NCBI GenBank assembly: GCA_031549415.1
Contig: JAVBPU010000004.1
Location: 280,620-344,619, forward strand
DNA: 64,000 nt
Direction of reading: 5' to 3'
Source: Limiplasma sp031549415
GTDB taxonomy: Bacteria; Bacillota; Clostridia; Christensenellales; Aristaeellaceae
Under the pieces are notes generated by a model, which had not been told where the DNA came from, searched no databases, and saw only the letters and a list, made by a program, of their open reading frames with translations. This document shows, in pieces, positions 7,206 through 14,496 of this stretch (positions within the stretch are counted from its first letter, which is position 1; every line of letters begins with the position of its first letter). The translations under genes were made by a program, and so were the position numbers.

Positions 7206-9329
7206 CTACTGAACAGAGACGGCCTGGGCCGCATCCCGGTTATCCACAAACACATCAAACACATAGTTCAGCAGAGCGGTTTCCGGGGCCGTGGCAGCGG
7301 CGCGCAGCTGGGCCGCAAGCTCCGCAAGGCCCATGGCCCTTTCCACCGGTGGGCAATCCGGTACGGGCGACCCGTAATAGGTGCGGGTGCTGTGCGGGCC
7401 CCAGGCGTGGGTCACCCGGGTGGTGATGTTGCTGCGCTTTGCCTCCATCTGGGAAATCACGGCGCTGAAACCTTCCCAGCGGACGATGTCATCGCCGGAA
7501 ATGGTGACATTCAGGCTGCCCGGCCCGTCAATCCAGTCCACCGGCAGCCAGGACACCTCCTCGCTGGTGAGGCCCGCCTGCACGCGAAGGCGGTAGTAGC
7601 CCTCCCGCAGTTTGCCACCCTCCACCCCCAGGGTGCAGACCAGCCGGGCCCCGTCCTCACTGATGGAAAGCCCTTCCAGCACAAAGGGATTCTCCTCCGG
7701 CGCCTGGGCAAAGGGGTCCTGCTGGCGGGCGTATACATAAATGGTATCCCGAAGGGGCACGATCTGTTCCCCGGCCTTGGCTTCCCGGCGGTTTTCGGGG
7801 GTGTTCTCCAAGGTTTCGGTGAGCAGCAGCGTACCCATGACCTCTGCCTGCAAGCCTTGCAGCTGAGACAAATCCAGCTTCGCGCCATTGTCGTCCTTTT
7901 GCAGGGGGAAGGAAAGCGAAAGGGTGCGGTCCTCCTGGCGGCCCTTCTCGCCGGGCCTTAGTACTGCCATTTGCAGGCCGTTTTGGGCGGCCACCTGGCC
8001 CGTGCCTTCCAGCACCGCCACCTCCGCCCCCTGGGTTTGCTGGGTGTAAAAGCCCGCGTTGGGCCGACTGATCACCGTATGCTGATAAAAGAAGGAAAAT
8101 GGCTGCTGGGTGATGGTTTGCCCCTGGCGGGCATAGGTCAGCTCTCCCTCCAGGGGTCCCCGCAGACCACGAAGGCCCGCATCGCTGCCCAGCTTGGCGT
8201 TCAGCCTGTCCATATACTGCCGCATGGGCGCTTCCGGACCGATCACCAGGGCCATGGCCACCCGGGGCATGGGGGCCACATAGTCAATGGACTGCTTGTT
8301 GGTATTGAAAATGAGTTTCCCCCAAATCAGCGGCTCTGCCAGATCCGCCGCACCGATGGTGGTCATCTCTCCCATATAATCCAGCTGGAACAGGTACAGC
8401 CCCACGGCCAGGCCCTGGTCAAACAGGCCCCGCTGCCGCAGCAGCTGCTCCACATAAGCCACGGGCTTTCCGGCGGTATCGGTACCCGTCAGGCTCCGCA
8501 AGGTGGCCGGGTCAAAGGTGATCACGCTGATGCGGTCCGTGGCGATGTTATCCAGCGCATACAGCAGGGGATAATCATTTTCTTCTTTGCTTTGCCGGGG
8601 CAAAAGGCCCATTTGCGCGCCCTCGCCCAGGGCTATGGCTCGAATTTGGTTTTCCAGCACCAGCGCGTAGGCGTTGTCCGCCATCCCCTGGGGATTTTCC
8701 AGTTCCATGGCCTCGTTACCCAAAAACCGGGCCATTTGGTTCAGCTTGGGGCTGCCCAGGCTATAAAAGCTGTCCGTCATGTCCTCGGCGGACATCTCCA
8801 TGAACACCGAAGGCAGGGGGTTTATCGCATAGGTGAGCAAATCCCGCCGCAGGGAGCGAAGCGTCTCCGGGGCAGCGTCCACTTCCGCCAAACCCTGGCC
8901 TTTTAGGTAGCTGTCCGGCAGGCGCTCGTTGCCGTAGCGCAGCACCCGGACCCTGGAGCCGGAGGCCGCGTCCAGCATATTTTTCAGCACCGTCTCATAC
9001 CAGCCCACCTGGTTTTGGTAGCGGTAGTGAAAGCCACCCTCCCGGTAGCGCTTGCTCATATGGGGGTACACCGTTTCCAAATTGGGGTTCACGCCCCCCA
9101 TGTCCTGGGAAGCGTCCAGCCACAGGTCCACCTGCACATAGGCCTCTTCCCCCTCCCGGGAGACGGGCGCGCCCACGGCAGGCCCCACATAAGGGTCCAT
9201 TTGCAGCAAGCCTAAATTGGGCACCGCAGAGGTACTTTCCCCTTGCAGCTCCACCACCGCGCAACTGGACAGCACCACCAGCGCACAAAGCAAAACGATT
9301 CCCAAAACAACAGGCTTTGTCCCGCCCAT
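7206..9329 (-). CDS. large lipoprotein with VWA-like N-terminal motif, 707 aa
   Basis: ATG at 9329. A hydrophobic signal of ~20 residues ends in the lipobox LSSC (Cys23), so the mature protein should be lipid-anchored on the outer face of the membrane. A beta strand followed by 'LDASQDMGG' at 71-79 resembles the start of a von Willebrand A domain. The metal site would be DxSxD instead of DxSxS, so metal binding is uncertain. 'ISVITFDPATL' and 'RVAMALVIGPE' downstream look like further core strands of an alpha/beta domain. The C-terminal half is beta-rich with no second membrane helix. It is the first gene of the unit with the membrane, tubulin-like and actin-like genes (gaps of 18 and 57 nt, then an overlap). 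No clear promoter was found in the 288 nt upstream. The function is unknown; a surface sensor or assembly subunit is plausible. Confidence 0.8.
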   Translation of the reverse strand: MGGTKPVVLGIVLLCALVVLSSCAVVELQGESTSAVPNLGLLQMDPYVGPAVGAPVSREGEEAYVQVDLWLDASQDMGGVNPNLETVYPHMSKRYREGGFHYRYQNQVGWYETVLKNMLDAASGSRVRVLRYGNERLPDSYLKGQGLAEVDAAPETLRSLRRDLLTYAINPLPSVFMEMSAEDMTDSFYSLGSPKLNQMARFLGNEAMELENPQGMADNAYALVLENQIRAIALGEGAQMGLLPRQSKEENDYPLLYALDNIATDRISVITFDPATLRSLTGTDTAGKPVAYVEQLLRQRGLFDQGLAVGLYLFQLDYMGEMTTIGAADLAEPLIWGKLIFNTNKQSIDYVAPMPRVAMALVIGPEAPMRQYMDRLNAKLGSDAGLRGLRGPLEGELTYARQGQTITQQPFSFFYQHTVISRPNAGFYTQQTQGAEVAVLEGTGQVAAQNGLQMAVLRPGEKGRQEDRTLSLSFPLQKDDNGAKLDLSQLQGLQAEVMGTLLLTETLENTPENRREAKAGEQIVPLRDTIYVYARQQDPFAQAPEENPFVLEGLSISEDGARLVCTLGVEGGKLREGYYRLRVQAGLTSEEVSWLPVDWIDGPGSLNVTISGDDIVRWEGFSAVISQMEAKRSNITTRVTHAWGPHSTRTYYGSPVPDCPPVERAMGLAELAAQLRAAATAPETALLNYVFDVFVDNRDAAQAVSVQ

Positions 9330-9553
9330 GCGCGCACCGACCTTTCCCAGTTCTATCTCACTTGCGAGTCAGAAAGCAACCAATAACCAAGCTGCCTGCA
9401 AAAATTTCCCTAAATTGTATTTATTCGACTGAAAGGGGAGAGAATCCTTTTTATCAAATCCAATGCAATGTTCCGTTCGTTCTAAGGAAACCGGCAGGGC
9501 CGCAGCCCGCCATCATGAAGCCGAATCCACCGGCTTTTCGGGTCGCGGGGGGC

Positions 9554-9573
9554 GTTTCCGCGCTGGCGGAAAC
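9554..9573. repeat. 8-bp perfect inverted repeat in intergenic gap
   Basis: GTTTCCGC-GCTG-GCGGAAAC forms a perfect 8-bp stem with a tetraloop. It lies between the glycosyltransferase stop and the lipoprotein gene start. No T-run follows on either strand, so it is not a standard terminator. It could be a weak processing or operator site. Confidence 0.5.
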
Positions 9574-9617
9574 ACTTCCCGCAAGCGCGAAAAGGGGGGT
9601 AGGCCACCCTTGCGCGT

Positions 9618-10901
9618 CTAGGACTGAATCCCCAAAATCCATTCATATAAGTCCGCGTACTCTTCAAAACGCCGGTCTTTATCAAATTCCTGTGCCCTGG
9701 CCCTGCAGTCCGCCGCGCTTTTGGGCTGGGCGCACAGGCGGGCTACCTCCTGGGCCACCGCCTCGATGTTGCCCAGGGGGACCACGCTGCCCACCGCCGG
9801 GGTCACGGCCTCCGGCAGGGCGGTGGCGTCATAGCACAGCACCTGGGTGCCGCAAGCCATGGCCTCCAGCAGCGTCATCCCCTGGGTCTCCTCATGGCTG
9901 AGGCTGATGTACAAATCCGCGGCGGTGTACAGGGCGCACAGCTCCCGCAAATTTTCGGTGCGGTCCACCCCGATGACGTTTTTGGGCAAACGCTCCTGCT
10001 GCCAGGGAGAAAGGCCCACCAGCAAAATGCGGTATTCGTCCCCCAGGCAATAGGCCAGCTCAAAAAAATCCGCCAGGCCCTTGCGGGGCTCCCAAACGCT
10101 GGCCACGCTCACCAACAGCTTCCGGTGTTCCATCTCCTGGGTCAGCCGGTGCCGGTCCAGCCAGTCCGCCAGATATTCCGCGTCCTCAAAGGGCCGAAAG
10201 GCCGCCAGGTCAATGCCGCTGGAAATCACTGATACGGGATAGTCCCGTAAAAAGGACTTTTCCACCTCCCCCGCCAGCCACCGGGAGGGGGTGACCAACG
10301 TGAGGTCCCCCAGGCCCCGGATCAGCGCCCGCTTTTCCTTCCAGTTGCGGGCGCTTTGGTCCAAAAACAGGCTGGTGGGATAGGCGCGCTTTTCCGGGCA
10401 ATGGCCACATCCGCGTTTGTAGCGGTCGCAGCCCCGGGTGGTGCCCCGGCGGTGGGTGCGCCCCTCCGTCCGGGAGGCGTCCCCCTGGGCCATGGTGTAG
10501 TAGGCGCAGTGGCCCGTATAGGGCCAGCAATCGTGCAGGGTCCACACCACGGGCACCCCGGTCTTTTGCAGCCAGCGAAACAGCGTGGGCAGGTGCAGGT
10601 AGTAGCCATGAAGATTGTGCAGATGCACCAGGTCCGGGCGGTACCGGTCCAGCTCCTTCACCAGCCGCCTGGTGGCAAACAGGCTGGCAAAGCCCGCCCG
10701 GTCCATGAGGCGCGCCCACAGGCCGTGCAGCGCCACGTCCACAGCATTGCCGATTCGCAGGGAGGGCACATCCACCGGCTGGTACCCGCGGGAAAAAGCC
10801 ACCAGGGCCTTGTGTCCCCGCTGGATCCAGGTACGGCAGATGTTCACCGCGATCCGCCCCGTGGACAAGGTGGCCGTTACGTTGATGTGTGCAGCGCGCA
10901 T
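9618..10901 (-). CDS. GT4-family glycosyltransferase, 427 aa
   Basis: ATG at 10901. The first half has the acceptor-side features of a set of exopolysaccharide glycosyltransferases: 'DLVHLHNLHGYY', 'VWTLHDCWPYTGHC', and a Cys-rich insert (CDRYKRGCGHCPEK). The donor half has 'VSVASVWEPRKGL' and the EX7E-type motif of GT4 enzymes in 'ETQGMTLLEAMACG'. It is predicted to be a cytoplasmic retaining transferase using a nucleotide sugar for polysaccharide or glycolipid synthesis, close to the WcaC-like group. It stands alone: no other polysaccharide genes are adjacent, and a palindromic element separates it from rubrerythrin. The sugar specificity cannot be read from the sequence. Confidence 0.88.
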   Translation of the reverse strand: MRAAHINVTATLSTGRIAVNICRTWIQRGHKALVAFSRGYQPVDVPSLRIGNAVDVALHGLWARLMDRAGFASLFATRRLVKELDRYRPDLVHLHNLHGYYLHLPTLFRWLQKTGVPVVWTLHDCWPYTGHCAYYTMAQGDASRTEGRTHRRGTTRGCDRYKRGCGHCPEKRAYPTSLFLDQSARNWKEKRALIRGLGDLTLVTPSRWLAGEVEKSFLRDYPVSVISSGIDLAAFRPFEDAEYLADWLDRHRLTQEMEHRKLLVSVASVWEPRKGLADFFELAYCLGDEYRILLVGLSPWQQERLPKNVIGVDRTENLRELCALYTAADLYISLSHEETQGMTLLEAMACGTQVLCYDATALPEAVTPAVGSVVPLGNIEAVAQEVARLCAQPKSAADCRARAQEFDKDRRFEEYADLYEWILGIQS

Positions 10902-10929
10902 GCTCTGATTCTCCTATCCTGATAGAAAA

Positions 10930-11123
10930 GGGCTGCCTTCCAGGCAGCCCTCAGACCGTTGACAAAGTCCGTTTAGGGGCTGCCGCCCCTAAAACCCCGC
11001 TCAGGGCTTCGCCCTGAACCCTTTATTTGACCGTGTTTCACACGGTCAAAGACGACCTTGAAAAAGTATTTTCACTGAAATAAAGCTTTTTCAGCAAGCT
11101 GAGGGCTGCCTGGAAGGCAACCC
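10930..11123. repeat. 194-bp palindromic intergenic element (MITE/REP-like)
   Basis: A 25-nt end at 10930-10954 recurs inverted at 11099-11123 with one difference, and each end is itself a hairpin (GGGCTGCCT-TCC-AGGCAGCCC). Between the ends are three more near-perfect hairpins: 10973-10992 (TTAGGGGC stem), 11001-11017 (TCAGGGC stem) and 11027-11049 (TTGACCGTGT stem). It fills the gap between rubrerythrin and the glycosyltransferase gene. On the minus strand the distal hairpin is followed by TTTT and may terminate transcription. Nothing in it codes for protein. Confidence 0.75.
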
Positions 11124-11155
11124 CCTTTTGCAGCCCCATACAGGCCGCCTGCTGA

Positions 11156-11698
11156 TTAATAATTGGTGGGCCGCAGCATGAAGTAAGCCTGCGGATGCTT
11201 GCAAACGGGGCAAAGCTCCGGCGCTTTCTTGCCCAGCACCAGATGGCCGCAGTTGCTGCACTCCCACATCATATCCCCATCGCGGCTGAACACCAGGCCA
11301 TCCTTGATATTGGCCAGCAGCTTGCGGTACCTTTCCTCATGGGCCTTTTCCACCTTGGCCACGCCTTCCATCTGGGTGGCGATAGCGTCAAAGCCTTCTT
11401 CCCGGGCTTCCTTGGCCATTCTGGCATACATGTCGGTCCACTCATAGTTTTCGCCCTGGGCCGCGTCCTCCAGATTCACTTCGGTGGAGGCGATTTCGCC
11501 GCCATGCAGCAGCTTGAACCACAGCTTGGCATGCTCTTTTTCGTTGTTGGCGGTTTCCTCAAACAGGTTGGCGATTTGCACATAGCCGTCCTTGCGGGCC
11601 TTGGAGGCATAATAGGTATACTTGTTGCGGGCTTGGCTTTCTCCGGAGAAGGCAGCCATCAGATTGGCCTCGGTTCTGGTTCCTTTTAACTCTTTCAT
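11156..11698 (-). CDS. rbr: rubrerythrin
   Basis: Start at the ATG at 11698 (MKELKGTRTEANL), preceded by AGGAGGATCCCACT; an in-frame extension of 11 codons lacks a ribosome site. The 180-residue product has an N-terminal four-helix ferritin-like diiron domain with metal-ligand Glu residues in 'FSGESQARNKY' and 'ETANNEKEHAK'. The C-terminal rubredoxin-like domain has CxxC pairs (CSNCG and CPVC). Rubrerythrins reduce hydrogen peroxide in the cytoplasm of anaerobes using rubredoxin or NADH-dependent donors. Length and motif order are normal. It appears to be a single-gene unit. Confidence 0.96.
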   Translation of the reverse strand: MKELKGTRTEANLMAAFSGESQARNKYTYYASKARKDGYVQIANLFEETANNEKEHAKLWFKLLHGGEIASTEVNLEDAAQGENYEWTDMYARMAKEAREEGFDAIATQMEGVAKVEKAHEERYRKLLANIKDGLVFSRDGDMMWECSNCGHLVLGKKAPELCPVCKHPQAYFMLRPTNY

Positions 11699-11815
11699 AG
11701 TGGGATCCTCCTTATATAGTGTGATTCGCAACGAATTTGCGTAGGGAAAACGAGCTGTATGGGCATATACCCTGCCCCGTGGCCGTTGAAACGGAAAACC
11801 GCGCCGTTCGCGCCC

Positions 11816-12841
11816 TTACTTCCAGGTTTGGCAGAAGCCAAACACGGACCAGTGGTCGGTGTGCAATTCATACTGGAACAAGGGATCGGTCTGCTCTTCC
11901 GGGGGAAGCTGGCTCATGTTGTTTTTCAGCTTCAGGCCCTTCTCCACCCCTACCAGATGGTTGTCCGCATTGCTGTCGTACAAATAGCGGTAGCCCTTCA
12001 CGCTGTTGCTCATATTGCCTTCCACCGTAGTGACCTGGTACAGGCCGCCACCCCGGTCCTGCACATCCACCACTACGCCGATATGGGTGGTGCGGTAGGC
12101 ATTGCTCATGTCCGCGTAAATGACCATGTAGCCTACGGCAGGCACGCCGGAAAACCGATCCAGGGCCAAAAAGCCGTCATATTGGTTACCCACCTGGCCC
12201 TCGCGCAAATACAGGGTCGCTTCCTCCGGAATTTCGGCGGCTTCCTTTTCCTTGATGGGGTTGTTGCCCGCGGCATTGGCGCACCAAATGCCAAAGACGG
12301 AGCACCAGCCCACCTCATTCTTCTTGCCGTAGTACCATTTGGCGTACTTGTTGTACTTGGGCAGCTTGGCCCGCTTGGTGTTGTAAAACTCCTGCAGGGC
12401 CACATAGGCCATGCTTTTGGCCAGCTCCGTGGGGGTGCTTTCGCTGACGGTCACCTGGTAGGTCACGTCCCCCGCCGCTTTGTGGTAGGTAATGGCGGCG
12501 TTGCCCTGGGAAACGGCTGTCATAAGCCCCCGTGCGTCCACGGTGACGACCTGCTCATCGGAGCTTTCAAAGCTGCCCTCCGCAACGGGCTTGGCCGCTG
12601 CCAGCTCCGCGTCAAAGGGGGTGATGTCCGGGGCCACATCCGGCACGAAGGCGCTCTCTCCGGGATGCAAAGCATAGGTTCCGGTTTCCATGCCTTGCCG
12701 GGCCGGGGTTTGCAAGGCCAAGGCCGCTGCTTCAAAGGCAGCGATGGTTTCCTCCTTGGTGAGGGCTGCCGCCCCCTCCGCCAAACCCAGGGCCAAAACC
12801 GCGACGATCAGCAGGCAGACCGCCTGGCGCAAGCGTTTCAT
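11816..12841 (-). CDS. secreted Big2-CHAP-type protein, 341 aa
   Basis: The start is the ATG at 12841, giving a signal peptide (MKRLRQAVCLLIVAVLALGL, cleavage near EGAAA). A bacterial Ig-like (Big2) domain follows ('FESSDEQVVTVDARGLMTA...GNAAITY' with a closing 'YQVTVSE'). The C-terminal half resembles a CHAP-type amidase: a Cys in 'VGWCSVFGIWCA' and a His in 'TTHIGVVVDV', spaced as the catalytic Cys and His of that fold. It is likely an exported peptidoglycan amidase or endopeptidase acting in the wall. It has its own promoter and is divergent from queH. The catalytic assignment is by motif only. Confidence 0.82.
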   Translation of the reverse strand: MKRLRQAVCLLIVAVLALGLAEGAAALTKEETIAAFEAAALALQTPARQGMETGTYALHPGESAFVPDVAPDITPFDAELAAAKPVAEGSFESSDEQVVTVDARGLMTAVSQGNAAITYHKAAGDVTYQVTVSESTPTELAKSMAYVALQEFYNTKRAKLPKYNKYAKWYYGKKNEVGWCSVFGIWCANAAGNNPIKEKEAAEIPEEATLYLREGQVGNQYDGFLALDRFSGVPAVGYMVIYADMSNAYRTTHIGVVVDVQDRGGGLYQVTTVEGNMSNSVKGYRYLYDSNADNHLVGVEKGLKLKNNMSQLPPEEQTDPLFQYELHTDHWSVFGFCQTWK

Positions 12842-12871
12842 GGCATGCTCACCCTTCCCTTCACAGGCACG

Positions 12872-12900
12872 AGTATACCACAAAAAATACCCTGGGGCAA
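12872..12900 (-). promoter_or_regulatory. sigma-A promoter of the Big2-CHAP gene
   Basis: Read leftward: TTGCCC, 17 bp, TATACT, with TG two bases before the -10 box. The -10 lies about 30 nt before the ATG at 12841. Confidence 0.65.
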
Positions 12901-12914
12901 GCTGTTCGCGCCGC

Positions 12915-12943
12915 TTGCTCCGTTCCGCCCGGCATGGTACAAT
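12915..12943 (+). promoter_or_regulatory. sigma-A promoter of queH
   Basis: TTGCTC at 12915, 17 bp, TACAAT at 12938. It lies 25 nt before the queH ATG, back to back with the leftward promoter of the Big2-CHAP gene. Confidence 0.65.
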
Positions 12944-12968
12944 GAGGCGAATCTTTGGGAGGTGCGTT

Positions 12969-13526
12969 ATGGCTGAAACCAAGCTATTGCTGCATATTTG
13001 CTGCGCTCCCTGCTCCATCGCCTGCATCCAAAGCCTGCGCGAGGAGGGGCTTTCCCCCACTGGCTTTTGGTACAACCCCAACATTCATCCCTACCTGGAA
13101 TACACAGCCCGCCGGGATGCCCTGGTGAGCTATGCTTCATCCATTGACCTGCCCCTTTTCCTGCGGGATGAATACGGCCTGCGGCCCTTTGTGCAGGCGG
13201 TGGCGGCGGACCTTTCGGGCCGCTGCAGCCATTGCTACGACCTGCGCATGGGGTTGGCCGCCCGTCACGCGGCGGAGAACGGCTTTGATGCCTTCACCAC
13301 CACGCTGCTCATCAGCCCCTACCAGAACCAGGAACAGCTTGTCCGCAGCGCCCAGGCCGCCGCAGACCAGGCCGGCGTGGCCTTTCTGTACCGGGATTTC
13401 CGGCCCCTGTTTCGGGAGAGCCAGCGCCAGGCCCGGGAGCTGGGCCTGTACAGGCAAAAATACTGCGGCTGCGTGTTCAGCGAGGAGGACCGGTACGCCC
13501 ATAAGAAGCCAGGGTCCACGCCATGA
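12969..13526 (+). CDS. queH: epoxyqueuosine reductase QueH
   Basis: The ATG at 12969 follows GGGAGGTG at proper spacing. The 185-aa protein starts with 'LLLHICCAPCS' (the paired CC and CxxC of the family). It continues with 'FWYNPNIHPYLEY', 'GRCSHCYDLR' and 'YCGCVFSEED', the Cys set that carries the Fe-S and metal centre in QueH. It performs the last step of queuosine synthesis in tRNA, reducing epoxyqueuosine, and replaces QueG in many anaerobes. Length matches the family. Its stop overlaps the start of the next gene by ATGA. Confidence 0.95.
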   Translation: MAETKLLLHICCAPCSIACIQSLREEGLSPTGFWYNPNIHPYLEYTARRDALVSYASSIDLPLFLRDEYGLRPFVQAVAADLSGRCSHCYDLRMGLAARHAAENGFDAFTTTLLISPYQNQEQLVRSAQAAADQAGVAFLYRDFRPLFRESQRQARELGLYRQKYCGCVFSEEDRYAHKKPGSTP

Positions 13527-14488
13527 GCGGACGCGCGCGCTGGCGGCGGTCCAGGTGGACCCCTTGGCTTTGCGGCCTGTGCCTTTTCCTGCTCTTTTGT
13601 TGTCCCTTCCGCACTTTCCCAGCCCTGGCGGAAATCATAGAAACCACGGCGAAGCCCCAGCCTCCTGCCGTGATCTTGCTGGACCCGGCGGCGAAAAAAC
13701 CCGCCCTGTACCACCAGGCCCAGGACTGGGTCTATGACCTGCTGGAGGTCTATTTCCTGAACGTGGGCAGCTCCGACAGCATTTTGCTGCGGGTGGGCCC
13801 GGAAACCATGCTGGTGGACAGCGGCCTGGAGCTACATCACCAACGGATCACTGACTTTTTGGCGTCCCTGGGCATCACGGAGCTGACCTATGTTTTTGGC
13901 ACCCATCCCCACAATGACCACATCGGCGGCTTTCCCGCCATTTTTTATGAGATCCCTGTGGGCAGCTATCTGCAGCCGCCCCTCTTTGATGATGTGAACG
14001 ATTCGTGGACCCGGAAACTAACCGCGTCCCTCAAAGAACACCTGATTCCCGTGCGCACGGTCAAAAGCGGCGAGACCCTCTCCTTGGGCAACGCCAAGCT
14101 CACCTTCTACCAATGGCAGAAGGCGGACGCCATGATCAACAACCGCTCCATGATCCTGCGGGTGCAACTGGGCCAGCGCAGCCTGCTGCTGGCCGCGGAT
14201 GTGGAGGGCGTAGGCCAAAAGGCCCTGGCGCTGCAATGGGGCCAGGCCTTGCAAGCGGACCTGCTCAAATACCCCCACCATGGCCTCACCGGCTTGGATG
14301 TGACGTTTTTACAGGCGGTCTCTCCGGCGCTGGTCACCGTTTCCAACACGCAGGCCAGCATCCCTACCGCGCTGCGAAAGCTGCGCCACGACCGGATCCC
14401 CTACCTGCTCACCCCCCAGGGCACCGTTGTGGCGGTCACCGACGGGTACCAATGGCAGGTGTGGCAACTGCCCAAGAAAGGGGAGTAA
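13523..14488 (+). CDS. exported metallo-beta-lactamase-fold protein (ComEC/Rec2-like MBL domain), 321 aa
   Basis: The start overlaps the queH stop (ATGA), so it is translationally coupled. A basic N-terminus and hydrophobic stretch ending near 'TFPALAEI' form a signal peptide or anchor. The MBL core has 'FLNVGSSDSILL' (compare FLDVGQGDS in ComEC), 'MLVDSG', the metal motif 'THPHNDHIGG', and 'LLKYPHHG'. Free-standing relatives are secreted nucleases or hydrolases of unknown substrate. Pairing with queH is probably positional. It ends 8 nt from the convergent amidohydrolase gene, and no terminator is visible between them. Confidence 0.88.
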   Translation: MSGRARWRRSRWTPWLCGLCLFLLFCCPFRTFPALAEIIETTAKPQPPAVILLDPAAKKPALYHQAQDWVYDLLEVYFLNVGSSDSILLRVGPETMLVDSGLELHHQRITDFLASLGITELTYVFGTHPHNDHIGGFPAIFYEIPVGSYLQPPLFDDVNDSWTRKLTASLKEHLIPVRTVKSGETLSLGNAKLTFYQWQKADAMINNRSMILRVQLGQRSLLLAADVEGVGQKALALQWGQALQADLLKYPHHGLTGLDVTFLQAVSPALVTVSNTQASIPTALRKLRHDRIPYLLTPQGTVVAVTDGYQWQVWQLPKKGE

Positions 14489-14496
14489 CGGGAATC

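Noticed and set aside
9330..9617. Possible promoter of the tubulin/actin-like operon
   Set aside because: Several A/T-rich hexamers occur (for example TACAAT), but none is paired with a -35 box at 16-18 bp, so no site was called.
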